64,000 nt of DNA. It comes from Paraburkholderia megapolitana (GTDB taxonomy: Bacteria; Pseudomonadota; Gammaproteobacteria; Burkholderiales; Burkholderiaceae). The notes under the pieces are model-generated. The model had not been told where the DNA came from. It ran no database searches and worked only from the letters and a program-made list of their open reading frames with translations. Positions 25,259-34,412 of this stretch are shown one piece after another (position 1 is the first letter of the stretch; every line of letters starts with the position of its first letter). The stretch lies in contig NZ_CP041743.1 in NCBI RefSeq assembly GCF_007556815.1, positions 2,108,001 through 2,172,000 on the forward strand. Reading direction: 5' to 3'. The position numbers and the translations under genes are program-made.

Positions 25259-26687
25259 CTGTGTTGGGAACAGGGCGGTGAAATCGGCGGTGCCGCACGA
25301 TTGCAAGTCAGGGCCGATATCGGGCAGCAGCGGTGGCGCCGCGGCTACCGCGACCACATTGCAACGTACGGGCAGGGAGACGGTCGATGTCGACAACCTG
25401 ATCGACGGTTGTATTCCGCTTAGGCCATTGCAAAAGCGGACGTATGCGTTGTGCGCGCTCGTTGCGCTTCTTGACGGGATGGATAGCCAGGCGATCGGCG
25501 TAGCCGGTTCTTTGCTCGCGGACCGTTTGCACGTTGGAACATCAGCACTGGGGACAGTGTTCGCGGCGGGACAGGCCGGGTACATGATCGGCGCGCTGTT
25601 GATCGGTCTTCTTGCCGATCGCTTCGGTCGCCGTCCCATGCTGATTCTTTCCGTGCTGCTCTTTGGCATGCTGACGGTTGCAACCGCGTTCGCGCCAACG
25701 CTGGGCACGTTGGCGTTGATCCGCCTGATCGCAGGCATTGGCCTCGGCGGTGCGACCCCGTGCTTCATCACGCTTGCATCGGAGTATCTACCGGAACGAT
25801 TCCGGCGCGTCATGGTGACGGCGCTGTTCGCGGCCTATCCAATCGGCGGCATGCTCGGTGGCTTTCTTGGCTCGTACATGGTGACGCGATTCGGCTTGAA
25901 CGTGCTGTTCTATCTGGTCGGTGGCTTACCGCTCGCGCTTGTTATCGGCATGTTCGCCATGTTGCCCGAGTCGCTGCAATTCATGTCGACACGGGGAATT
26001 TCTGCGGGCGCGGCGCCTGTGGTCGCACATCTTCGAGGTAACGCAGTAAGAGGCGAAGTGGATCTGCGGGCGAACAGTACGAAAGCGGATACCGGTTCCC
26101 TGTTCCTGCTGTTTCGCGATGGCTGGACGATGCAGACCTTGACGCTGTGGGCGATATTTTTTGCCACCTACGGCGTGCTCAGCACCATTTTCTTATGGTA
26201 TCCGTCGCTGCTTCATCTCGCTGGTGTCAGGCCGTCAACCGCGGCATGGATGGTCGGTCTCGAGAACCTGGGCGGTGTAGCCGGCATGCTTGTGGCCGGT
26301 GTGCTGATGATGCGTTTCGGCAGCGTACGCGTACTACTCGTCGCTTTCGCTTCGGCTGCGGTTTGCATGGCGGGTTTTGCCGCGGCCGGTGGCGCCATTT
26401 TTCCTGCCGCGTTCAGCATGTTGCTGACCGGCTTTCTGCTCGATCTGGCCGCCTCGGCAATCATGGCGCTGTGCGCCACCCTTTATCCGGTAGTGGCCCG
26501 TTCAACGGCAGTGGGTTGGGCAATGGGTGCGGGTCGCCTTGGGCAGATATGCGCGTCCCTTTTCGTCGGCGGTCTCGTGCATAAGCAGTGGGGCTTCTCG
26601 ACTATCGCCTACGTGCTGGCGATGATTCCAGTGGTTGCCGGAGCATTGACGGTTCAATTGTCCGCAGTCCGGCGGACGCGCTTGTAA
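25251..26687 (+). CDS. MFS transporter, aromatic acid:H+ symporter (AAHS) type
   Basis: A 478-residue transporter of the same superfamily but a different subgroup. Helix 1 carries the AAHS signature ALVALLDGMDSQAIG, motif A is LADRFGRRPM, and a long cytoplasmic loop links helices 6 and 7. AAHS members such as PcaK and BenK import aromatic acids with protons. I start at the GTG at 25251 because GGAG is 7 bases upstream and it overlaps the previous stop by 8 bases, suggesting coupled translation. GTGs at 25263 and 25278 are possible. Two MFS genes in one operon may reflect uptake of two compounds, or uptake and export. Confidence 0.85.
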   Translation: MSDCVGNRAVKSAVPHDCKSGPISGSSGGAAATATTLQRTGRETVDVDNLIDGCIPLRPLQKRTYALCALVALLDGMDSQAIGVAGSLLADRLHVGTSALGTVFAAGQAGYMIGALLIGLLADRFGRRPMLILSVLLFGMLTVATAFAPTLGTLALIRLIAGIGLGGATPCFITLASEYLPERFRRVMVTALFAAYPIGGMLGGFLGSYMVTRFGLNVLFYLVGGLPLALVIGMFAMLPESLQFMSTRGISAGAAPVVAHLRGNAVRGEVDLRANSTKADTGSLFLLFRDGWTMQTLTLWAIFFATYGVLSTIFLWYPSLLHLAGVRPSTAAWMVGLENLGGVAGMLVAGVLMMRFGSVRVLLVAFASAAVCMAGFAAAGGAIFPAAFSMLLTGFLLDLAASAIMALCATLYPVVARSTAVGWAMGAGRLGQICASLFVGGLVHKQWGFSTIAYVLAMIPVVAGALTVQLSAVRRTRL

Positions 26688-26788
26688 GGTCGAGCGATAG
26701 ACGGTTACCGGCTTATCAGATAGGCCCGATCATGATCGGAGTGTGCCGCGTCGGCATGACAACGAAACATCAAACTTCAGGATCCGCA

Positions 26789-27958
26789 ATGTTTGAATAT
26801 TTTCCTGGCAACTACACATGGAATATGGCGGTCAACCTTTGCCTCGGCATGGGTGGCCAGATTGGAGAGATCGACAGCGTGTCGGGGGCGGCACGTGAAG
26901 CGTCGAACCGCGGAGATCCAGCTGCAAGCGAGAAGCTGTTTACGGCATGGTCGTCGCTCGGCGAGCGTCTGACCCGACTCGCACGAGAAGACGAACGGAA
27001 GGGACATTCGTACAGCGCCGGGATGAAGTATCGGCGCGCGACCATTTACTACCTGCAGGCCGAGCGGATGCAGGCACCGGACTTCGAGCCCCGGAAACAG
27101 GCTTATCAGAAAGTCCTCGAATGTTTCGAGAAGTACCTGCAGTTGACGGGTCAGAAGTGCGAGCGGGTTGAAGTGCCCTACAAAGATACGTTTTTACCGG
27201 CCCTGTTTGTACCGGCAGCAAACGATCGGGATGCGCAGACGCCTTGCATGATTCACTTCGACGGACTGGACGTCACCAAGGAAATTCTCTATCTCGTTGG
27301 GATGGGACCGGAACTGAGTCGCCGCGGCGTGAGCGCGCTCCTTGTTGATAATCCTGGAGTCGGAGAGTCGCTCAGGCGGCGCGGGCTGAAGAATTTCCCG
27401 GAGGCTGAAGTTCCGGCCGCCGCCTGTGTCGATTATCTGGAGTCACGTCCCGATGTCGATCCCCGTCGCATTGGAATCATGGCGCTTTCGCTCGGTGGCT
27501 ATCATGCTCCGCGCGCGGCGGCGTTTGAGCCGCGGCTTGCGTGCTGTGTTGCGTGGGGAGCGAACTACAACTGGGGAGCGACGCAGCGCTATCGCTATGA
27601 GAGCCGCGATCGGAGTCTTCCCGTGCCCCACTACTGGAATCACGCGATGTGGGTGTTTGGCTCACAGAGTGTCGAGGATTTGCTGGAGACGGCCGACCGC
27701 ATGACGCTTGCCGGTGTGCTCCATCGTATCCGTTGCCCGATTCTCATTGAACACGGTGGCAATGACCGGCAGATCAAACTCGAGCAGGCGCAGCAGACCT
27801 TCGACGATTGCGTCAACAGCGTCAAGCGCGAGCTGAAAATTCATTCGATTGACGACGGCGGCGCGGAGCACTGCAGCATCGACAACATTTCCCTCGGCGT
27901 TGACTCCATTGCAGATTGGGTTGGCGAAACGATGCGCGAACTAGGAGCGCAACGATGA
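26789..27958 (+). CDS. FrsA/DHPON-hydrolase-like alpha/beta hydrolase
   Basis: A 389-residue alpha/beta hydrolase with an N-terminal helical domain (residues 1-125) and a catalytic domain whose nucleophile elbow is MALSLGG with Ser234. The acid is in EHGGNDRQI and the His in DGGAEHCS. Its length and layout fit the family that includes esterase FrsA and 2,6-dihydroxypseudooxynicotine hydrolase, a C-C bond hydrolase of nicotine breakdown. Together with the molybdenum hydroxylase this hints at N-heterocycle catabolism, but that is inference. AGGA lies 6 bases before the ATG. Its stop overlaps the next start (ATGA). Confidence 0.78.
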   Translation: MFEYFPGNYTWNMAVNLCLGMGGQIGEIDSVSGAAREASNRGDPAASEKLFTAWSSLGERLTRLAREDERKGHSYSAGMKYRRATIYYLQAERMQAPDFEPRKQAYQKVLECFEKYLQLTGQKCERVEVPYKDTFLPALFVPAANDRDAQTPCMIHFDGLDVTKEILYLVGMGPELSRRGVSALLVDNPGVGESLRRRGLKNFPEAEVPAAACVDYLESRPDVDPRRIGIMALSLGGYHAPRAAAFEPRLACCVAWGANYNWGATQRYRYESRDRSLPVPHYWNHAMWVFGSQSVEDLLETADRMTLAGVLHRIRCPILIEHGGNDRQIKLEQAQQTFDDCVNSVKRELKIHSIDDGGAEHCSIDNISLGVDSIADWVGETMRELGAQR

Positions 27959-29040
27959 AAGCGGACGCTCCAGATAATCCGGTCAGGATTGACGCCGCGC
28001 GGGCCAGAAATTTCATTGCCGATGTGTTGGAGGCGCTTGGCGTTAGCGAAGCGGACGCAGAGTGCGTTGCGATTCAGATGATCGAAGCGGATCTAACCGG
28101 CGCAGATGCGCACGGTATTTTCCGGCTGCCGCAATATGCGGTCGCTCTTTTGTCGGGCAAGATAAGTCCCACTGCACAACCCGTGTTGTCGAGAACCGGG
28201 CCATCGACGGCGCTGGTCGACGGACACAATGGTCCTGGTCATCGAATCATGACCTTCGCCGCAGAGCAGGCCATTCAGATTGCTCGCGAGACGGGTGTCG
28301 CCTGGGTGGGTGTTCGTGGATCGAACCACGCAGGCGCCGGCGGTGTTTATGCGTCGATGCCTTGCGCGCACGGCATGATAGGGATTTACAGCGCCGTGTC
28401 AGGGGTCAATCACATGGCGCCTGCGGGGAGTGCTGAACCGCTGATCGGCACGAACCCACTTGCGATTGCCGTGCCGGGCCCTGGCGATGCGCCCTTCGTC
28501 CTCGACATAGGTATGTCGACGGTCGCATCAGGCGTTATTGCGGCGTTTGCATTGCAAGGTCGCACGATGCCTGACGGATGGGTGATCGATCGCGCCACTG
28601 GCGAAGCGATTACCGATCCGAAGAGGGTGAACGGGGGCCTGCTGACATCGATGGGCGGGCATAAGGGGCTCGGCCTCGCATTTATGCTTGGCTTGCTAGG
28701 TGGGCCATTGAATGGTGCTGCATTCGGCAAGGACATCCCGGATTTCGCGGCAGGGGGTGGGTTTGGAAACAACTCCGGGCATTTCATCGTTGCGCTCGAT
28801 GTCGAACGCTTCCTTCCTCTTTCGTCGTTTCTGGCAATCGTGGAGCGACAGGTCGATGAGATGACCACATCTGGCCGTGCTGACGCAACGGCCGGGATAA
28901 GGCTACCGGGCACGGAACGCGCACGCAGGCGTGCCGAGCGCGTCCGTGAAGGGCTGTCGATATCGCGCGAGCTGCTGGACAAGCTTGATCTTCTCGCTCA
29001 TCAGCTTCGCATTTCGAGGCTGGAAATGCGCTCGGATTGA
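27955..29040 (+). CDS. Ldh2/malate-lactate-type NAD(P)-dependent dehydrogenase
   Basis: A 361-residue oxidoreductase of the Ldh_2 family (malate/L-lactate, ureidoglycolate and sulfolactate dehydrogenases). Typical segments are ADAHGIFRLPQY, GPGHRIMTFA, VGVRGSNHAGAGG, IGTNPLAIAVPG and MGGHKGLGLAFML. These enzymes oxidise a 2-hydroxy acid to a 2-oxo acid with an unusual non-Rossmann NAD fold. It overlaps the hydrolase stop by 4 bases and has AGGAG upstream. It is the last gene of the operon. The substrate may be a hydroxy acid released by the hydrolase before it. Confidence 0.86.
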   Translation: MKADAPDNPVRIDAARARNFIADVLEALGVSEADAECVAIQMIEADLTGADAHGIFRLPQYAVALLSGKISPTAQPVLSRTGPSTALVDGHNGPGHRIMTFAAEQAIQIARETGVAWVGVRGSNHAGAGGVYASMPCAHGMIGIYSAVSGVNHMAPAGSAEPLIGTNPLAIAVPGPGDAPFVLDIGMSTVASGVIAAFALQGRTMPDGWVIDRATGEAITDPKRVNGGLLTSMGGHKGLGLAFMLGLLGGPLNGAAFGKDIPDFAAGGGFGNNSGHFIVALDVERFLPLSSFLAIVERQVDEMTTSGRADATAGIRLPGTERARRRAERVREGLSISRELLDKLDLLAHQLRISRLEMRSD

Positions 29041-29054
29041 AACCCGCACGCTGA

Positions 29055-29690
29055 TCAATGTGCTTCAGAAACCCACTTCAACGTAGCAAGCCACAGATCG
29101 TGGCCGCGATGCATGAGGCTCTCATCGGTCTCGCGCAGATGAGCGGCGTCGGTACCGTTACCCACTTCATCCATCACGACACGGCAGGAGTCGCCTGCAG
29201 GCGTCAGATACCACGTGTGGTAGAAGCTGGGCGACGTACCCGGCGCGTAACCGTACCAGCCAATACGCGTGTACGGAACGAATTCGCGAATCCTGCTTTC
29301 CAGTTTCAGGCCAAATGTCGTCCAGTGAAAAACGGCGTCGCGAGTAAGGACGGGACTGTCGCCGACGATGCTGACGTCTTTCGAATTTGGATACCACTGA
29401 GGCCATTTAGTGGCATCGACGATGTTGTCCCATACGCGTTCGCACGACGCATGGATGACGGCCTCGTTATGCGAAAACAGGTCAGCTGTTTCCGGATTGA
29501 AACCATCGGGCCAATGGATCTCGTGTGAACGGTGCTGGAGATCGAGCTGCATCGTTTTGACGTCGTTTGTCGTTGGTTGTACAGGGGAGGGCATAGTGTC
29601 CTGGCTAAATGCGGGCAATGTTGCAAGCGCGGCTCCAGCAATGCTCAGCAATACAAGAGCACGATAAACAGCAATTTTTCTTTCGGTCAT
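29055..29690 (-). CDS. Exported SRPBCC-fold protein
   Basis: A 211-residue protein with a Sec signal peptide (residues 1-29, cleavage near AFS-Q) followed by a START/polyketide-cyclase-like fold: AVIHASCERVWDNIVDATKW, PQWYPNSKDV, LESRIREFVPYTRIGW, then a long C-terminal helix. Such domains bind hydrophobic small molecules; here it would act in the periplasm. The start at 29690 is chosen for AAGGA 7 bases upstream. It is convergent with the dehydrogenase and probably co-transcribed after the aldo/keto reductase 42 bases upstream. Confidence 0.78.
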   Translation of the reverse strand: MTERKIAVYRALVLLSIAGAALATLPAFSQDTMPSPVQPTTNDVKTMQLDLQHRSHEIHWPDGFNPETADLFSHNEAVIHASCERVWDNIVDATKWPQWYPNSKDVSIVGDSPVLTRDAVFHWTTFGLKLESRIREFVPYTRIGWYGYAPGTSPSFYHTWYLTPAGDSCRVVMDEVGNGTDAAHLRETDESLMHRGHDLWLATLKWVSEAH

Positions 29691-29732
29691 GTGATCGTCC
29701 TTTCCGCTTTCTCGCATAGGGGAGATGTGCAA

Positions 29733-30752
29733 TCAGAAACGGTCTTTGTCATGAAACCGCTGCATCCAGTGCGGATACGGCACGTCCGGTTGCGAGACGC
29801 GATCGAGCCGCTCACGATGCTCCGGCGGGAGCACGAGCTCTGCCGCTTGCAGATTGGCGCCAAGCTGCGCCTCCGAACTAGCCCCAACAATCACCGTTGC
29901 CACTTCGTCACGCCCGAGCAACCACGCAAGCGCGACCTGCGCAGGCGTGCTGTTCAATGCATGTGCGACGACGCGTAGTTCGTCGATGATCGGATCGACC
30001 TTTTGCGGATCGACGGGCGGAAAGTTGAGATTGGTACGTCGACCCTTTTCAGGCGTACCGCTCTGCGCGGTGTATTTGCCGCTCAGATAACCACCTGAAA
30101 GCGGACTCCAGACCATCAATGCCATATCGTGTTGCCGTGCGACGGGCGCGATCTCGTGCTCGATGTCGCGTGCGGCGAGCGAGTAGTGCACCTGGTTACT
30201 GGTCGCTTGTGCCCAATGTGCGTGCGACGTGATCGAGTGGATCCGTTCGAGTTCGGACGCACTGAAATTGCACACGCCGATATGCCGCACTTTGCCTTGT
30301 GCAACGAGATCGTCGAGTGCACGCAATGTCTCATCGAGCGGTGTGAGTGCGTCGCGATCGTGCAGTTGCAACAGATCGATGTGATCTCGGCCGATCCGCT
30401 TAAGGCTCGCTTCGACAGTGTGGATGATGTGAGAGCGACCAAGACCCACCTGGTTCGGGCCAGGGCCTGTGCGCAGACGGACCTTGGTCGCGATCAACAT
30501 ACGCGTTTCGTCGAGACCAAGATCGGCCAGCACCTGGCCAACCACCACTTCCGATTGCCCCTGCGAGTAAGCATCGGCGGTATCGATCAGATTCACCCCT
30601 TGATCGACGGCAAGCCCGACCAGACGCGCTGCCTGCTCACGATTCAATCCGGCAATCGATGCCCAGATGCCATCCCCCGCACCGAACGTCATGGCGCCCA
30701 GTGTGAGGCGGGAAATACGCAGGCCGGAGCGGCCGAATGTGCAGTAGTTCAT
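29733..30752 (-). CDS. Aldo/keto reductase
   Basis: A 339-residue NADPH-dependent reductase with the TIM-barrel tetrad Asp57 (NLIDTADAY), Tyr62, Lys90 (IATKVR) and His131 (LLQLHDRD), and the cofactor segment VIVGASSEAQL near the C-terminus. It would reduce aldehydes or ketones in the cytoplasm. GGAGG is about 11 bases before the start. A LysR regulator is divergent at 30862 and probably controls it. The exported SRPBCC gene follows in the same direction. Confidence 0.88.
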   Translation of the reverse strand: MNYCTFGRSGLRISRLTLGAMTFGAGDGIWASIAGLNREQAARLVGLAVDQGVNLIDTADAYSQGQSEVVVGQVLADLGLDETRMLIATKVRLRTGPGPNQVGLGRSHIIHTVEASLKRIGRDHIDLLQLHDRDALTPLDETLRALDDLVAQGKVRHIGVCNFSASELERIHSITSHAHWAQATSNQVHYSLAARDIEHEIAPVARQHDMALMVWSPLSGGYLSGKYTAQSGTPEKGRRTNLNFPPVDPQKVDPIIDELRVVAHALNSTPAQVALAWLLGRDEVATVIVGASSEAQLGANLQAAELVLPPEHRERLDRVSQPDVPYPHWMQRFHDKDRF

Positions 30753-30861
30753 GACAGCAGATCCTCCATACGTTGAAAACAGCCCACACGATAGGGTTTC
30801 GCCGGCAAGCGGCCTAGAGCGTAAGATGCGAAGACACTTTTCGGTCTGAGCGAGTAATCGG

Positions 30862-31776
30862 ATGCGTGTTGATCAGTTGGCGGCTATGCGCCTGTTCGTG
30901 CGGATTGTGGAAATGGGCTCGTTCGGTAAGGCGGCCCGATCGATGAGCATGTCTTCTTCGAATGCAACGGAGCGCATGGCTCGCCTCGAGGAAATTCTCG
31001 GTGTGCGGCTATTGGCCCGGACGACGCGTGCGGTTGCGCCTACCGAGGCGGGTGCGCGCTATTACGAGCTGTGTTGTCGGCTGCTCGGCGAACTGGACGA
31101 AGTCGAAACCTTGCTCGCGGGTTCTCAAGAGATGCTGGCGGGACGGGTCCGGGTGAGCGCGAACGTCTCGATTGCGCGCTCGATTCTTGTCCCTCGCTTG
31201 CCTGCCTGGTTCGAACAACATCCGGGGATTCACGTCGAACTCGTGATGAACGACCAGCGCAGCGATTTTGTGCACGAGGGGATCGACTTTGCGGTACGCA
31301 TTGGCGGACTCGAGGATCAGGACCTGGTGCTGCGTCCATTAGGGCGCCCACGCCGCGTTACAGTTGCGTCCCCTGCGTACCTGAAAAAAATGGGCACACC
31401 GGAGTCTCCGGACGACCTCGCAAACCATCATCTGATCGATTTTCTGTTGCCGCAACGAGGCGCACGGCTCGAGTGGGAATTCGACAAGGACGGGAAACGG
31501 CAAACGCTATTTCCACGCAGCATCGCGTCGATCGGAGACGCCGAAGCACGGCTGCAACTTGCAATTGCGGGCATGGGTATCGTGCAGAGTCTCTCGTTCA
31601 TTGCGGCACCCGCGTTAGGCGAGGGCAAGCTCACGCGGATTCTGAAGTCATGGGAGACACCCGCGCCCGAAGTATCGATTCTCTATCGGCGAGACCGTCA
31701 TCTACCGACACGGACCCAGGCCACGATGGATGCATTCACCACGTGGATCAAAGAGGCTATTTCGGCGGCCGAATGA
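30862..31776 (+). CDS. LysR family transcriptional regulator
   Basis: A 304-residue LysR protein of the group often found beside reductases. The helix-turn-helix is MRLFVRIVEMGSFGKAARSM (first 20 residues shown) followed by SSNATERMARLEEILGVRLL; the effector domain contains GRVRVSANVSIARSILVPRL and DFAVRIGGL. It is divergent from the aldo/keto reductase with a 109-base gap, so it likely regulates that gene. Its last 20 bases overlap the last 20 bases of the convergent S41 peptidase gene, leaving no room for a terminator. Confidence 0.88.
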   Translation: MRVDQLAAMRLFVRIVEMGSFGKAARSMSMSSSNATERMARLEEILGVRLLARTTRAVAPTEAGARYYELCCRLLGELDEVETLLAGSQEMLAGRVRVSANVSIARSILVPRLPAWFEQHPGIHVELVMNDQRSDFVHEGIDFAVRIGGLEDQDLVLRPLGRPRRVTVASPAYLKKMGTPESPDDLANHHLIDFLLPQRGARLEWEFDKDGKRQTLFPRSIASIGDAEARLQLAIAGMGIVQSLSFIAAPALGEGKLTRILKSWETPAPEVSILYRRDRHLPTRTQATMDAFTTWIKEAISAAE

Positions 31777-33232
31777 CAGGTTGACCACGAAGCCAGTTCA
31801 ACGCCTGCTCGGTCATGAAATCATTCGACCCAGCTTGAGGGGGCGGCGCGGGATGAGCGGGCGTTAACGGTGTGTTCGAAGAAACGTGCTCATTGTGTGC
31901 CTCTATGGCGCGTAGCTGACTCACGACTTCCCGCGCATGAGACTCGGAATAGGCAGTCTCATCGGAGTCAAGCGGATTGGCGAGATGATGAGCAAGATCG
32001 ACTTCGCGCACGCTGGGCAACGTGTTGCTGCTATCGGCTCCTGCAGACGCTGCAAGGGACACATCCGGCACGACTCCGCGATTCTGGATGGAGCCACCGT
32101 CCGGCGTGTAATAACGGGCCCTCGTAAGCATCAGGCCGGCACCGCCGCTCAATGGCCCGGTGACCTGAATCGTGCCTTTACCAAACGAAGGCTGACCCAT
32201 GACCGTAGCCCTGTGCGTATCGTGCAGTGCGGCGGCGACAACTTCGGTAACCGAGACCGACTGTGCATCGATGAGCACGACGAGCGGCAGCGTTTTGAAC
32301 ATCGCCGGCAAATCGACGAGCGGGTCGCCGGTAAACGAGGGCCGGCGATAATCCTCGTAAGTAGCGCGGTACACATGCCCCGAACCGGGCTCACGTTCCC
32401 GGACCGTGACGACCAGCGTATCGGCCGGCACGAAGGCGCTGACTACGCCCACGCCATCCTGCAACACCCCTCCACCATTTGCGCGTAGATCCAGCACCAT
32501 GCCCTTCAACGGCGGTGTTGTACGAGCGAGATCGCGCAAACGGTTCGCAAGGTCCGGCACAGTCTGTTCGTCAAAGCCGCTGATGCGAATGTAGGCGTAA
32601 CCAGGAACAGCGATACGTGAGCTGACGCTGGAGGTATGGATCAGCGCGCGTGTGATTTCGAAGGTGCGGGTTTCGTTTCCGGTGGCACGGTAGACGCTGA
32701 GGTTCACTGTTGTTCCTGCCGGACCGCGCATACGCGCGACTGCATCGCGAACCGTCATTCCTTGCGTAGGTATGTCGTCAATCCGCGTGATGACATCGCC
32801 TGCCCGGATGCCGGCCTGCTGTGCGGGTGCCTGATCGATCGGCGCGAATACCAGCAACCTGCCATCCTGTTCGCCGACCTGCAAACCTACGCCCGCGAAC
32901 CCGCCTGCTAACTGGTCGACCAGCGGAGCAAATTCGTCGGGCGTCAGGAATTCGGAGTGCGGATCGAGTTCGGCGACCATGCCCTTGATTGCGCCGTACA
33001 TCAAAGCCTTGCCGTCCACTGGCCTCGCATAGTCGCGCTGGATGATGTCGTATGCCTGCGTCAGGGTCTGGACGTCTTCCTGCGTCAGCGGTGGAAGTGC
33101 GGGCGTGCTGGCGATATCGCCGGCTGCAGCGGAGAACGGCATTGCCCACATCAAGAGCAGCATGATGGACGCGGCCCCGCGCGGACAGCGAGTCTGCAGC
33201 ATCGAAGAACGTGTCGGAGAAGTCTCTCTCAT
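31757..33232 (-). CDS. S41 family C-terminal processing peptidase
   Basis: A 491-residue Prc/CtpA-like protease with an N-terminal signal (about residues 18-37, ending SAAAG), a PDZ domain (about 103-190, starting FAPLVDQLAGGFAGVGLQVG) and the Ser/Lys catalytic core. Ser327 lies in DAQSVSVTE and Lys352 in SFGKGTIQ, spaced 25 residues as in E. coli Prc. The usual nucleophile context SASASE is altered to SVSVTE. A Pro-rich C-terminal tail follows. It would trim periplasmic or membrane proteins from their C-termini. It is monocistronic and overlaps the LysR gene at its 3' end. Confidence 0.87.
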   Translation of the reverse strand: MRETSPTRSSMLQTRCPRGAASIMLLLMWAMPFSAAAGDIASTPALPPLTQEDVQTLTQAYDIIQRDYARPVDGKALMYGAIKGMVAELDPHSEFLTPDEFAPLVDQLAGGFAGVGLQVGEQDGRLLVFAPIDQAPAQQAGIRAGDVITRIDDIPTQGMTVRDAVARMRGPAGTTVNLSVYRATGNETRTFEITRALIHTSSVSSRIAVPGYAYIRISGFDEQTVPDLANRLRDLARTTPPLKGMVLDLRANGGGVLQDGVGVVSAFVPADTLVVTVREREPGSGHVYRATYEDYRRPSFTGDPLVDLPAMFKTLPLVVLIDAQSVSVTEVVAAALHDTHRATVMGQPSFGKGTIQVTGPLSGGAGLMLTRARYYTPDGGSIQNRGVVPDVSLAASAGADSSNTLPSVREVDLAHHLANPLDSDETAYSESHAREVVSQLRAIEAHNEHVSSNTPLTPAHPAPPPQAGSNDFMTEQALNWLRGQPVIRPPK

Positions 33233-33266
33233 TCAGATAGGTCCGCCACGTCGGGTCATCCCGGTC

Positions 33267-34214
33267 TCACGGGTGAACAATCTGTTGAGCCATCACACCC
33301 AGCTGTTCCGCCGGCCATGCACCGCCTGCGACCATATCGGCGATGACCCGCTCAACGATCTCAATGACACGAGATTTCGCCAGACTGCCAGGCCTCGTTT
33401 CATTGATGGCAAGTACGACGCGTCGCCTCATTTGCGGCCCTTCGATCGGCACCGCCTTAAGCTTGCCGGCAGCTACTTCCGCAGCAACCGCCATGGGCGG
33501 CAGAACCGTGCAGCCCAGACCGAGCTCCGCGGCACGCTTCACGGTTCCGAGCGAATCGATCTCCGCGACGACGTTGAGCTTGATATGGAGTGGAGCGCAG
33601 GCACTTTCGACCATGCGGCGAAGCCCGTGCTCGACCCCTGGCAGAATGAGCGGAAAGTTCTCCAGCTGCTCGAGTGTGAAAGTCGCTGGAACGTCCGTTC
33701 CGTTCCCCGCGATGAAAGCAAGCTGATCATCGAGCAAGGCGCGCTTCTTCAAGCCAACCTCAACGGCGTCGCCATAGAGAATGGCAATATCGATCCGGCC
33801 CGCCTGCAACCACTCTTGAAGTGTGCCGCTATATGCCTCGATCAGTTTCAGATGCACGTTGGGCAGCTCGGAGCGACAGACTGCCAGGATCGGAATAGTT
33901 GCCATCAGGCCCACTGTAGTTGGCAAGCCGAGGCAGACCGCTCCCATCGGGACGGCGTTAGCGTTTCTCACAGCTTCTCGTGCGCGGTCCACATCCGCCA
34001 ATACCACGCGTGCATGATCGAGGAAGACTCGTCCTTCGTTCGTCAGCACCATTCCGCGGCGAGAACGCTCGAACAACTGGGTGTCCAGTTCGGTTTCAAG
34101 TGCGGAGATTTGCTGGCCCAGTGAAGGCTGCGCCACGTGCAGCCTGTCGGCAGCTCTGGAGAGGCTACCCGCTTCGCACACCCCTACGAAATAACGCAGA
34201 TGACGAATATCCAT
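33267..34214 (-). CDS. LysR family transcriptional regulator (NAC/CynR-like)
   Basis: A 315-residue LysR protein. The DNA-binding domain is MDIRHLRYFVGVCEAGSLSR followed by AQPSLGQQISALETELDTQL; the effector domain contains GAVCLGLPTTVGLMATIPIL and IDIAILYGD. It is divergent from the SnoaL-like/SDR/SMP-30 genes and so likely controls them. The 198-base gap contains TTATTG (34257-34262) and CAATAA (34285-34290), inverted arms 22 bases apart that could be part of its site. Confidence 0.88.
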   Translation of the reverse strand: MDIRHLRYFVGVCEAGSLSRAADRLHVAQPSLGQQISALETELDTQLFERSRRGMVLTNEGRVFLDHARVVLADVDRAREAVRNANAVPMGAVCLGLPTTVGLMATIPILAVCRSELPNVHLKLIEAYSGTLQEWLQAGRIDIAILYGDAVEVGLKKRALLDDQLAFIAGNGTDVPATFTLEQLENFPLILPGVEHGLRRMVESACAPLHIKLNVVAEIDSLGTVKRAAELGLGCTVLPPMAVAAEVAAGKLKAVPIEGPQMRRRVVLAINETRPGSLAKSRVIEIVERVIADMVAGGAWPAEQLGVMAQQIVHP

Positions 34215-34412
34215 AACGCGTAGAGAGTGCCAGTCGCGAGACTCAGGGTATCAGGGTTATTGCCGATATAGCTTTAACGACTACCAATAAGCTCTTGCAG
34301 GTATTTTACAGATGGTTCACCGCTCACCACAATGCGATGCACCGCCGTCACGGCCTCATGCTGGTTTTCTAAACTCAAGAGACAGATTCGCCATCACCCC
34401 AAAAGGAAAGCC

